Assembly (NCBI RefSeq): GCF_900115075.1
Contig: NZ_FOVG01000001.1
Coordinates: forward strand, 682,001-746,000
Length of the DNA stretch: 64,000 nt
Direction: 5' to 3'
Source of the DNA: Candidatus Pantoea varia
Lineage (GTDB): Bacteria; Pseudomonadota; Gammaproteobacteria; Enterobacterales; Enterobacteriaceae
The notes beneath the pieces were generated by a model. That model made no database searches and was not told where the DNA came from. It saw nothing but the letters and a program-made list of their open reading frames with translations. Positions 18,934-26,843 of this stretch are shown here, in pieces. The translations under genes and the position numbers were made by a program. Each line of letters opens with the position of its first letter. Within the stretch, counting starts at the first letter, position 1.

Positions 18934-19599
18934 TCAGGTAATCAGTACGTGTCCTGTGTTCAGGAAAAAAGGCGGGATGTAGTTATCCCACCCCTGCTGA
19001 ATACAATGCTGCTTCAGGGCAACATTGTTGGTCGCACCTGATTTGTCGTAGCAGCGAATGAGCCGGTTACGAAGTGCGGGAGAGCTTATGCCAAGAATTC
19101 CCGGCATGACGTTCTGCTTTACACCACAAAGCAACAACAGAAGCACTTCCCACTCTTTGTCGGTGAAAATATCCGCCGGCCGGGTAAATACAAACGGTCT
19201 CCTGTCACGTGGCATGAGGAACGTTGAGAAATAAACATTAGTTATTTCCAGGTAGGTACAAATAATGCCATCCGTTCCGTCACTGAGCGCCCAGGGACGT
19301 TTTTCAACTATAAACGATCTTAACCTGCTCTCTCTCCCGTATTTGAACGTTTTGAGAGCAATGCTCATTTCTTTAGTTTTCAGTATCTTATTGTCATCAT
19401 GCAAAATGTGGTGGTAATAGTCGCCGATATCCGGTGTCAGGTCTGTGTCGAATAAACCGGTTAATTTGCCATACGGAACATTAAAGTAGCTGCATGCAAG
19501 CTTATTTGCATAAACATAGCGTGATGCACTGTTCTTGATGATCCAGCCAAACAGCGAGTTTTCAAAGTAATATTCGACAGGATTTACTTTTTGAGTCAT
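18934..19599 (-). CDS. PAS/LuxR-type transcriptional regulator, second of a tandem pair
   Basis: This 221-residue protein has an N-terminal PAS-like sensor region (FGWIIKNSASRYVYANKLACSY, about 17-120) and a C-terminal LuxR/GerE-type helix-turn-helix (FTDKEWEVLLLLLCGVKQN onward, about 145-200). It is a diverged paralogue of the upstream gene, sharing the domain order and the YIPPFFLxxGHxxI C-terminus. Only 4 bp separate the two, so they are co-transcribed. The HTH is atypical (NVMPGILGISSPALRNRL). The gene is AT-richer than its surroundings, consistent with horizontal acquisition. Ligand and targets are unknown. Confidence 0.75.
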   Translation of the reverse strand: MTQKVNPVEYYFENSLFGWIIKNSASRYVYANKLACSYFNVPYGKLTGLFDTDLTPDIGDYYHHILHDDNKILKTKEMSIALKTFKYGRESRLRSFIVEKRPWALSDGTDGIICTYLEITNVYFSTFLMPRDRRPFVFTRPADIFTDKEWEVLLLLLCGVKQNVMPGILGISSPALRNRLIRCYDKSGATNNVALKQHCIQQGWDNYIPPFFLNTGHVLIT

Positions 19600-19603
19600 C
19601 AGC

Positions 19604-20287
19604 TTAGCCTCTTATTATAATATGTCCTTTTTTAAGAAAAAAAGGGGGAATATAGTGATCGAACTTGCTCTCGCGACAGTATCCGATCAGCGCAGAAAGA
19701 GAATTCAGGCCGGTTTTTCTGTAACAACTCCGCAGTCTGCCATTTACGGCGTCGGTTGAAATCGTCAATATGCTACTTATTTCTTTTATTCTCATGCCAC
19801 AGACCAGCAAATAAACGACTTCCCACTCTTTTTCCGTGAAAACTGATGAGGGAGATTCAAAAGTAGCATGCTGGATTATTTTGCCGTCCAGCAAAGCACC
19901 TGCCGTAATGATTCTGACATGCCTGACGCTGATGAGTGTCCCGATACAGTTATGCGCGTCATCATACAGTGGCTCCTGAACGCTATAAGCGGGCTGCATG
20001 ATTTTTTCTTTACCCTGAATATGCGTGGTGATCGCTCTCGCCGCCTGACCTGTTCGTTCTATTTCTCTTTCCTGCTGGCTGAACAGGTCAGCGAATTCTG
20101 CCACCGGAACAGGCATATCTCTGATGTGGCGGCCTTCATAATCAAATCGGGTTGATAACGTCTGCCAGCTTTTAAAGGTGTTATTGACATAAACAAAGCG
20201 AGACTGTTTGTCTTTCACTCCCCAACCGACAAGTGGATCGTTTTCAAACATACCGATAAGTCTCTCAGGTAACGTAATTTCTTTCAT
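19604..20287 (-). CDS. PAS/LuxR-type transcriptional regulator, first of a tandem pair
   Basis: This 227-residue protein has a PAS-like domain (VGWGVKDKQSRFVYVNNTFK, about 20-130) and a C-terminal LuxR-type HTH (FTEKEWEVVYLLVCGMRIKE onward). The start at 20287 is preferred over an in-frame upstream start because AAGGAT precedes it. In this family of enterobacterial regulators the PAS region is presumed to sense a small molecule; none is identifiable here. Both genes of the pair sit between two direct copies of the GC-rich repeat. Confidence 0.78.
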   Translation of the reverse strand: MKEITLPERLIGMFENDPLVGWGVKDKQSRFVYVNNTFKSWQTLSTRFDYEGRHIRDMPVPVAEFADLFSQQEREIERTGQAARAITTHIQGKEKIMQPAYSVQEPLYDDAHNCIGTLISVRHVRIITAGALLDGKIIQHATFESPSSVFTEKEWEVVYLLVCGMRIKEISSILTISTDAVNGRLRSCYRKTGLNSLSALIGYCRESKFDHYIPPFFLKKGHIIIRG

Positions 20288-20477
20288 AAATGTATCCTTA
20301 CATTTTAACGACTCTACATTAAATTGACCTTGAAAATGAATAGCCCTACAAAGAAATAACACTTCTTATTAATCACTGTACTTCATTTATACCTTTGTGA
20401 TGAATGGAAAAGATTATAAAAGTAATATCACAAGCCAATGCTCAGGGAAAGTTGTCTTAATAATAAAAAAGGTGTAC

Positions 20478-20511
20478 GCCCATAACCGGAGGGTTGTGGG
20501 CTTTTTATTTT
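20478..20511 (+). terminator. Intrinsic terminator without an assigned upstream gene
   Basis: GCCCATAACC GGA GGGTTGTGGGC followed by TTTTTATTTT forms a good rho-independent terminator on the + strand. The only upstream gene is on the opposite strand and points away, so the terminator may end a small untranslated RNA. In the reverse direction the hairpin is followed by TTTTTT only after 7 nt. Confidence 0.6.
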
Positions 20512-20645
20512 AATAAATCGATTAATGACAAAATCTGATTACGTTCAGCAATAAGGCGTTAAGGTTTGCAGGGATTTCGCCTGGCGGCAGGTTTGCTCTG
20601 AGTAAGCTTCGCCCGCCAGGCAATGAGGAGTTTTATATAGCCTCT

Positions 20646-20891
20646 GCAGGCGGACGCGTCAAGGGGCGGACGCCCGCCCCTTAACAATCCCGGCGTCCGG
20701 CTGCCTGCGCGCCCCGCTGTGCGGGGTCCCTTCGTCATGCCCTGCGGCCTGCGGACCGTCCGGACGCGCCATCCCTGGCGCGTGCCGTCCTCTCGCCGAC
20801 GTCCTGTCGGCTCATCCTGGCCTCCGGTTGTTCCTCAGCGCTTCGGACGCCTCTCCCAAACCCCCGCCTGTAATATCTTTTATTTTCTGGG
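20646..20891 (+). repeat. GC-rich hairpin-dense repeat element, copy 2
   Basis: This direct repeat of the 18481-18741 element differs by a handful of substitutions and lacks the 14-bp internal duplication. All hairpin stems are retained exactly. The pair of direct repeats brackets the AT-rich regulator genes. The same outer GCCTGGCGG/CCGCCAGGC arms occur just upstream (about 20580-20620). Confidence 0.85.
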
Positions 20892-20981
20892 ATGAAGTGT
20901 CATCTGCTGGCCTGAAAGCCAATGACCATGCCGAAAATCTTCAGCGATAAGATACTAAATCTTTGAGAAGAGATAGCAGCA

Positions 20982-21206
20982 GGGGGTTTAGGGAGGCCGT
21001 CAGAGCCGCAGAGCGGATGAGGGATTTCAGGACGAGCGACAGGGATGTCGCGAAGAGGCGGGTTCGCGCCAGGGATGGCGCGTCCCGGCGGTCCGTAAGA
21101 AATCCGGAAGAAGCGAAGGGACCGCGAAGCGGCGGTGAAGCAGGCCGGAGCCCGGGGTCAAGGGGGCGCGGCGACTGGCGCCCCCTTGTTGGTCGCCTGC
21201 AGAGGC
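20982..21206 (-). repeat. GC-rich hairpin-dense repeat element, copy 3 (inverted, diverged)
   Basis: Read on the minus strand this matches copies 1 and 2 in order and spacing (CCTCTGCAGGCG at the start, GGGACGCGCCATCCCTGGCG in the middle, CCTCCCTAAACCCC at the end) but has diverged. Its stems are changed on both arms: CAAGGGGGCGC/GCGCCCCCTTG replaces AAGGGGCGG/CCGCCCCTT, and GCGACA/TGTCGC replaces GCCGAC/GTCGGC. Paired change with retained pairing points to selection on structure. Confidence 0.75.
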
Positions 21207-21232
21207 GGTTCTGAAACTGCCCGACTGCTCAG

Positions 21233-21482
21233 GCGAACGAAACCTTCTCATAGCCCGTTCGCGCAGCGAACACCAGGGCCATGCCAGTCCGCCACGCGAA
21301 CGAAACCTTCTCAGCGCCCGTTCGCGCAGCGAACACCAGGGCCATGCCAGCCCGCCAGGCGAACAAAACCTTCACAGCGTCCGTTCGCGCAGCGAACACC
21401 AGGGCCACGCCAGCCCGCCAGGCGAACGAAACCTTCTCAGCGCCCGTTCGCGCAGCGAACAACGCCCTCGCCTCAGGCGGCA
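21233..21482 (+). repeat. 63-bp tandem repeat array, four units
   Basis: Units start at 21233, 21296, 21359 and 21422 (period exactly 63 bp); the last is cut short near 21482. Each unit contains the hairpin GTTCGC GCA GCGAAC and begins GCGAACGAAACCTTCTC. Units differ by a few substitutions. The array ends against the 3' end of amn. Because 63 is a multiple of three, repetitive open frames appear on both strands; they have no start context and are not credited as genes. It is not a CRISPR array: there are no unique spacers. Confidence 0.9.
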
Positions 21483-21485
21483 AAC

Positions 21486-22940
21486 TTACCTGAAAGGCGG
21501 CTCATTAAAGGTCCGCAGCTTCCGCGAATGCAGCTTATCGCCTTCAGCGCGCAGCAACTCAACCGCATGGATACCAATCTGCAGATGCTCTGAAATCGCC
21601 CCCTCATAGAAGCGGTTCGCCTGACCCGGCAGCTTGATCTCGCCGTGCAGTGGCTTATCCGAAACGCACAGCAGCGTGCCGTAGGGCACACGGAAGCGAT
21701 AACCCTGCGCGGCAATAGTAGCGCTCTCCATATCGACCGCGACTGCGCGGCTCAGGTTAAAGCATAGTGCCGACGCGGAGTAGCGTAACTCCCAGTTACG
21801 GTCATCCGTGGTCACCACGGTACCGGTGCGCAGTCGCTGCTTTACTTCTTCGCCTGGCATGCCGCTCACGGCTTTTGTGGCGTCGTAGAGCGCGCGCTGC
21901 ACTTCGGCAATGCTTGGCACCGGGATGTCCGGTGGCAGTACGCTGTCGAGCACGTGATCGTCACGCAGATAGGCGTGGGCCAGCACGTAATCACCAATCC
22001 GCTGGCTCTCACGCAGACCGCCACAGTGACCAATCATCAGCCAGGCGTGCGGACGCATCACCGCCAGATGATCGCAGATGGTTTTAGCATTCGACGGGCC
22101 GACACCGATATTAATCAGCGTAATACCGCGACGATTTGGTGAGGTGAGATGCCAGGCCGGCATCTGGTGCTTCTTCCACGCCAGGTCAGACAGCATTGAC
22201 TCGCTATCGGCGGTGTCGGCAGTCAGCACCACATCACCAGCGCAGGAAAGGCTGTCGTAAGGAGTATTGGGATCGCGCACCTGCTCGATCGCCCAGCGCA
22301 CAAACTCATCAACATAGCGGGTGTAGTTGGTGAACAGCACAAACGGCTGGAAGTGCTCCACGCTGGTGCCGGTGTAGTGACGCAGACGGGCCAGTGAGAA
22401 GTCGGTTCGCAGTGCGTCAAAATGCGACAGCGGGAATTTGGCGTCGGCGTGGAACAGGCCGTCGGCGGTCTCATCGCCAATCTGCGACAGTTCGGTGGTC
22501 GGGAAGTGGCGCGCAATACCCGCGCTCATGGTGCGATCCAGTGAAAGATCGGAGCCGTCGATCACGTAAGGATAGGGGATCTCCTGGCTGGACGGCCCCA
22601 CGTCGATCTCCAGATGATATTCCTTCTCCAGCATCTGAAGCTGTTCCGAAATGTAGTGACGCAGCAACGCCGGACGGGTAACCGTGGTGCTGTAGCTGCC
22701 GGTGTGGGTGAAGCGTCCCCAGGCACGCGTGCGGTTCTGCTGTGGACCTTCACCGTGCCAGGTAATGCGCAGCTCCGGGTAGACAAACAGTCCCCTGGCG
22801 CGATCGGCCTCATCCGGCAGCGTGCCGTTTTCGGTAAAGACTTTAATCGCCGCGCGCAGCGCATCAACGGCACCGTCGTACAGGCGTTCAAGTTCATCCA
22901 GTGCCTGCTGGCTGGTCAGGTTTTTCCGTAGTGTCGGCAT
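21486..22940 (-). CDS. amn: AMP nucleosidase
   Basis: This 484-residue protein is the same length as E. coli Amn and closely similar throughout. It hydrolyses AMP to adenine and ribose 5-phosphate. An N-terminal AMP-nucleosidase domain (about 1-170, GRFTHTGSYSTTVTRP, EIPYPYVIDGSDL) is followed by a nucleoside-phosphorylase-like catalytic domain (ITLINIGVGPSNAKTICDHL, LMIGHCGGLRESQ, VDMESATIAAQGY). The start at 22940 is chosen for the AAGGAG 5-6 bp upstream. In E. coli the gene is in the Pho regulon; no clear Pho box was found here. Confidence 0.97.
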   Translation of the reverse strand: MPTLRKNLTSQQALDELERLYDGAVDALRAAIKVFTENGTLPDEADRARGLFVYPELRITWHGEGPQQNRTRAWGRFTHTGSYSTTVTRPALLRHYISEQLQMLEKEYHLEIDVGPSSQEIPYPYVIDGSDLSLDRTMSAGIARHFPTTELSQIGDETADGLFHADAKFPLSHFDALRTDFSLARLRHYTGTSVEHFQPFVLFTNYTRYVDEFVRWAIEQVRDPNTPYDSLSCAGDVVLTADTADSESMLSDLAWKKHQMPAWHLTSPNRRGITLINIGVGPSNAKTICDHLAVMRPHAWLMIGHCGGLRESQRIGDYVLAHAYLRDDHVLDSVLPPDIPVPSIAEVQRALYDATKAVSGMPGEEVKQRLRTGTVVTTDDRNWELRYSASALCFNLSRAVAVDMESATIAAQGYRFRVPYGTLLCVSDKPLHGEIKLPGQANRFYEGAISEHLQIGIHAVELLRAEGDKLHSRKLRTFNEPPFR

Positions 22941-23405
22941 GGTTTCTCCTTCCATTTTTTTCCGCAATTTGCCCCAAGCTTAGCGGGTTTGTTGCAGAGA
23001 TTGGTGAAGAATCTGTGATCGTCTTTTTTTTGCACTAACCACGCGGAGAATCTGAGCAATGCGGATTCAGGAGAGAATCCGGCGCAGTGAAATTAATTAA
23101 GGAAATCTTTACTATTTCAGCAGATAAATCACCCCATTCAGATGCGACTCAAATAACAACAGAGTGGCAAAGCAGGCTTCAACACAGCATTAATCTCCAA
23201 TCATAACGTCAGGGAAATAATCAGGTTTGCTACAGCGGGTGGGGCAGTGAGGCAGAATCTGCCGTAACGGGATTAAAAAGTTTGTAACCATGATTAATTT
23301 GCACCGGAAAGACTTTGCATATTTCTCTGCCCCCTATCATCATTAGATCTCCTGTCCAGTCTCTTCTGATTTGGTAATCCTTTGCAAAATCCCGGCGTAG
23401 CAGTG
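22941..23405. other. Intergenic region between divergent amn and yeeO
   Basis: This 465-bp stretch is AT-rich and without a credible gene. It presumably contains both divergent promoters. A short inverted repeat GGCAGA A TCTGCC lies at about 23251-23263. No PhoB box matching the consensus spacing was found upstream of amn. Confidence 0.5.
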
Positions 23406-24815
23406 ATGCAGGCGATCAAGCGCACGGCGTGGTACCCGAAACGCCGCTCGTATCGCACGCTCTACTGGCGTGAGATATCGCCATTAGCAGTGCCTATCTT
23501 TTTCGAGAACGCCTGTGTGCTGTTGATGGGCGTACTGAGCACCTTCCTGGTCAGCTGGCTGGGTAAAGAAGCGATGGCGGGCGTCGGCCTGGCCGACAGC
23601 TTTAACATGGTGATCATCTCGTTCTTTGCTGCCATCGATCTCGGTACCACCGTGGTGGTGGCGTTCAGCCTGGCAAAACGCAACGGCAAGCGCGCTCGCG
23701 CCGCCACGCGTCAGTCGCTGGCCATGATGACGATACTCGCCTTTGTACTGGTGATCGCCATTGAGTTCTGGGGCCATCTGATCGTCGATGCGATAGCCGG
23801 TGCCGCCGATCCTAAAGTTAAAGCGCTGGCGCTGAGTTATCTGCAGACCTCAGCCTGGAGCTATCCGGCTGCCGCCATCACGTTGATTGGTAGCGGGGCG
23901 CTGCGCGGAGCAGGCAATACCAAAATTCCGATGCTTATTAACGGCGGCATGAATATCCTCAATATCATCATCAGTAGCGTGCTGATTTATGGCTGCTTCT
24001 CGTGGGAGGGTTTAGGGTTTGTCGGTGCCGGACTCGGATTGACCATTACCCGCTACATCGGGGCGATCGCGGTGATTTACGTGCTGATGATCGGCTTTAA
24101 CGCCTCGCTGAAAATCACGCTGTCGAGCTATTTCCGGCGCTGGAACAGCAGCATTCTGATGGAAGTTTTAGGGATAGGCGTACCTGCCAGCATCGAGTCC
24201 GTATTGTTTAACGGCGGTAAATTGCTGACCCAGGTATTTGTTGCAGGAATGGGCACCAGTGAGATTGCGGGTAACTTTATCGCGTTCTCGGTTGCGTCGC
24301 TGATTAACCTGCCGGGCAATGCGCTGGGTTCTGCATCCACCATTATTACCGGCACCCGTCTGGGCAGAAATCAGGTGTTTCAGGCAGAGCGTCAGGTGCG
24401 GCATGTCTTCTGGCTGGCGACGTTGTGTCTGAGCGCGATAGCGCTGCTGACGGTGCCACTGGCCGGGTTGCTGGCGCGGTTCTATACCAGCGATCCGGAG
24501 GTCATTAACGTGACGAAGCATCTGCTCTGGCTTAACGCGCTGTTTATGCCACTGTGGGCCGCATCCTGGGTGCTGCCCGCCGGCCTCAAGGGCGCACGCG
24601 ACGCGCGTTACACCATGTATGTTTCGATGTTCAGCATGTGGTGCGCGCGCGTGGTGGTCGGTTACGTGCTCGGCATTATGCTGGGGATGGGCGTCACCGG
24701 CGTCTGGCTGGGGATGTTCCTCGACTGGACGGTGCGCGGCATCTTCTTCTGGTGGCGACTCAACAGCGGCAAATGGCTCAATCGCTACCGGAAGATGATC
24801 GCCAAAACCGGTTAA
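23406..24815 (+). CDS. yeeO: MATE-family exporter YeeO
   Basis: This ~469-residue MATE transporter has about twelve membrane helices and is closely similar to E. coli YeeO, which exports flavin mononucleotide and FAD. Shared blocks include LAVPIFFENACVLLMGVLST, GLADSFNMVI, LIGSGALRGAGNTKIPML and ASWVLPAGLKGARDARY. Neither the TTG at 23382 nor the ATG at 23406 has a good ribosome site; the ATG is given here, so the start is uncertain. The amn-yeeO neighbourhood with a tRNA-Asn gene further on matches the E. coli backbone. Confidence 0.93.
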   Translation: MQAIKRTAWYPKRRSYRTLYWREISPLAVPIFFENACVLLMGVLSTFLVSWLGKEAMAGVGLADSFNMVIISFFAAIDLGTTVVVAFSLAKRNGKRARAATRQSLAMMTILAFVLVIAIEFWGHLIVDAIAGAADPKVKALALSYLQTSAWSYPAAAITLIGSGALRGAGNTKIPMLINGGMNILNIIISSVLIYGCFSWEGLGFVGAGLGLTITRYIGAIAVIYVLMIGFNASLKITLSSYFRRWNSSILMEVLGIGVPASIESVLFNGGKLLTQVFVAGMGTSEIAGNFIAFSVASLINLPGNALGSASTIITGTRLGRNQVFQAERQVRHVFWLATLCLSAIALLTVPLAGLLARFYTSDPEVINVTKHLLWLNALFMPLWAASWVLPAGLKGARDARYTMYVSMFSMWCARVVVGYVLGIMLGMGVTGVWLGMFLDWTVRGIFFWWRLNSGKWLNRYRKMIAKTG

Positions 24816-24825
24816 TATTCTGCTT

Positions 24826-24853
24826 ACGCCTTCCCTGTTCGTGGGGAAGGCGT
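24826..24853 (+). terminator. Hairpin after yeeO, probable terminator
   Basis: ACGCCTTCCC pairs with GGGAAGGCGT around an 8-nt loop, 10 bp after the yeeO stop region. The following TAAATCT is not a clean T-run, so termination strength is uncertain. Confidence 0.45.
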
Positions 24854-25008
24854 TAAATCTCATTATCGACCCAAAAAATAACATCTCCGTCACATCTCCA
24901 GACTTCCGGTCATAAATTCAGACAGTTGCACAAAGCCAGCCTCATCGGACAGGGTTAGCGTAATGCCTGCTGCGCACTGACGCAGACACTACTTATCAAG
25001 GTGACCCT

Positions 25009-26121
25009 ATGATCCGTCTCAAAACGGCGCTGGCACTCCTGCCGCTGCTGTGTAGCTGCCCGCTGTGGGCGACAACCTTTGTCTATGTGTCTAATGCTGA
25101 ATCCGGCACCGTTTCCCGCTATCAGCTCAGTGAGGCGAACGGCAGCCTGCAATGGCGGGGCGATACGCCTGCCGGCAAAAAAATCATGCCGCTGGCAGCC
25201 AGCCCGGATGGTAAACATCTCTATGGTGCGCTGCGCAGTCCGCCTTATTCGATCATTAGCTGGCGCGTTACCGGCCCGCACGGTGATTTGCAGAAAATGG
25301 CGGTAACGCCGGTCGCGGCCAGCTTTCCGTGGATTATCACCGATAAGAGCGGGCGCTATCTGCTGGCCGCCTCCTATGACAGCGATATCGTCACCAGCAA
25401 CCGGATTGATGACAAAGGGATTGTGACCGCGCAGGTCACGGGCGAGGTGAAAACCGGGCCACATGCCCATTCGGTGATCACCGACGTCACTAATCATTCA
25501 CTCTACGTCGGCAACCTTGGCGCGGATCGGGTGCTGCAATATACCTTTGCCAGTGACGGGGCCATTACGCCGCTGGGGAACGGTTTTGTTCAGGGCGAGA
25601 AGAACAGCGGTGCGCGGCATTCGGTGATCTCGCCGGATAATCGTTTTCTCTATAACCTCGCGGAGATGAGCGGCACCATCACGCAGTTCCGGCGCGCGGC
25701 AGATGGCTCGCTGACGGAGCTGAAACGCTGGCCGAATGCGGTGGCGAAGAAATATAACCTGCAGCATGGCGAGCAGCGCCCGGCGGGCTACAGCGATCCG
25801 ACGCCACGCATCTGGGCGGCGGACATCAAAATCACGCCGGATGGACAATTTATTTACGTAACCGAGCGCACCTCCAGCACCGTCAGCGGCTACCGGGTTG
25901 ATAAACAGTCGGGCGAGTTAACGCTCATCGGCAGCTGGCCAGTGGAAAAACAGCCGCGCAGTATGGCGATCGATGCGCAGGGCAAATGGCTGATCGTCAG
26001 CGGAGAGAAGAGTGCCGTGATTGGCAGCTACGCTATCGATCCCGCCAGCGGTGAACTCAAACGGGTCGCTGAAGCGCCGGCCGGTAAAGGCGCGAACTGG
26101 GTGACGCTGATAACGCAGTAA
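25009..26121 (+). CDS. Exported lactonase-family beta-propeller protein
   Basis: This 370-residue protein of the 6-phosphogluconolactonase-like (PF10282, YbhE type) seven-bladed propeller family has a signal peptide (MIRLKTALALLPLLCSCPLWA, cleavage near residue 21). Repeated blade motifs are visible: SPDGKHLYGAL, SPDNRFLYNL and TPDGQFIYVTER. Cytosolic homologues hydrolyse 6-phosphogluconolactone; the export signal argues for a different, periplasmic substrate. It is a single-gene unit with AAGGTGA upstream of the ATG. Confidence 0.85.
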   Translation: MIRLKTALALLPLLCSCPLWATTFVYVSNAESGTVSRYQLSEANGSLQWRGDTPAGKKIMPLAASPDGKHLYGALRSPPYSIISWRVTGPHGDLQKMAVTPVAASFPWIITDKSGRYLLAASYDSDIVTSNRIDDKGIVTAQVTGEVKTGPHAHSVITDVTNHSLYVGNLGADRVLQYTFASDGAITPLGNGFVQGEKNSGARHSVISPDNRFLYNLAEMSGTITQFRRAADGSLTELKRWPNAVAKKYNLQHGEQRPAGYSDPTPRIWAADIKITPDGQFIYVTERTSSTVSGYRVDKQSGELTLIGSWPVEKQPRSMAIDAQGKWLIVSGEKSAVIGSYAIDPASGELKRVAEAPAGKGANWVTLITQ

Positions 26122-26268
26122 ACATTTTGGGGCCAGTGTCTGGTGCTGGCTAAACTGCCAGGCAGGTGGCTTATGCCATTTCCGGCATAAGCAGCGCAGA
26201 AACTTTTGCTTCAGATCGGGCGCATAAGCGGGTTTACTCAGGGCATCAACTGATGCGGAGAGCCTGAG

Positions 26269-26424
26269 ATGAAACAGAAACTGATAGCCTGGTTTGAACA
26301 GCTGCTGAACGGCCCTGCGGGGGATGCGCATAGCCATGACATTAACATGGAACTGCTGCTGCCGCTGAGTCAGCTTTATGGACTGGAATATTATCCGGCA
26401 GTGCATCGCTACCATGAAAAATAA
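26269..26424 (+). CDS. Small hypothetical protein, 51 residues
   Basis: An ATG with GGAG 9 bp upstream opens a 51-residue frame (MKQKLIAWFEQLLNG ... AVHRYHEK) that ends just before a strong terminator. It is acidic-basic mixed, without a signal or membrane segment. The gene-like context (ribosome site, own terminator) supports expression. The family is not recognised. Confidence 0.65.
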   Translation: MKQKLIAWFEQLLNGPAGDAHSHDINMELLLPLSQLYGLEYYPAVHRYHEK

Positions 26425-26448
26425 GGGTTGTTGTGTTTTGTCCGGTTA

Positions 26449-26476
26449 AAAGGCCCGCTAATTTGCGGGCCTTTTT
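26449..26476 (+). terminator. Intrinsic terminator
   Basis: AAAGGCCCGC TAATTT GCGGGCCTTTTT is a classic rho-independent terminator 24 bp after the small protein gene. Confidence 0.9.
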
Positions 26477-26843
26477 GCGTCTGGGAGTTTGGAGGTGTGC
26501 ATCTTTTTAGTCTCCAGGCCTTGCGACTAAAAACAGTCACTTCATCGATTTATATCCCGCTTAATCCCTCAACGCTGTTATATGAATGAGTAATCCTGCG
26601 CGGATAAATATTTACAACTGCCTGTTTTTACGTCCATTACCTTAACACTCCTAAAATCCCCTATGTAAAGAAAGTAGCCAGACAGTTGAAAATTTGGCTT
26701 AGAAAACTTTTTATCACCGCTAATTTCACTTTTTTTAAAAGAGAGTTGTTATTTCAAGTCAATAAGGAACTTCCGATTGTTAAGATGGTAATCTGCGCGC
26801 CTGTGCTTACACAAAACTTACAATAAGCGTTGTTAAACCTTCG
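26477..26843. other. AT-rich region upstream of the CDI operon
   Basis: This 367-bp stretch has no gene. It is much more AT-rich than the backbone and must contain the cdiBA promoter; such composition is a typical H-NS target. No specific operator was identified. Confidence 0.5.

Noticed and set aside
21233..21482. Possible CRISPR array
   Set aside because: Units are contiguous 63-bp near-identical repeats with no unique spacers and no cas genes nearby.
21135..21593. Repetitive 152-codon + strand frame and an 84-codon minus-strand frame in the 63-bp array
   Set aside because: Both arise because the repeat period is a multiple of three; they have no ribosome site, and the sequence is explained by a DNA tandem repeat.
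22941..23120. PhoB box upstream of amn, expected from the E. coli Pho regulon
   Set aside because: The best candidate (TCTTCAC with a half-site 11 bp away) matches only 4 and 3 of 7 positions.
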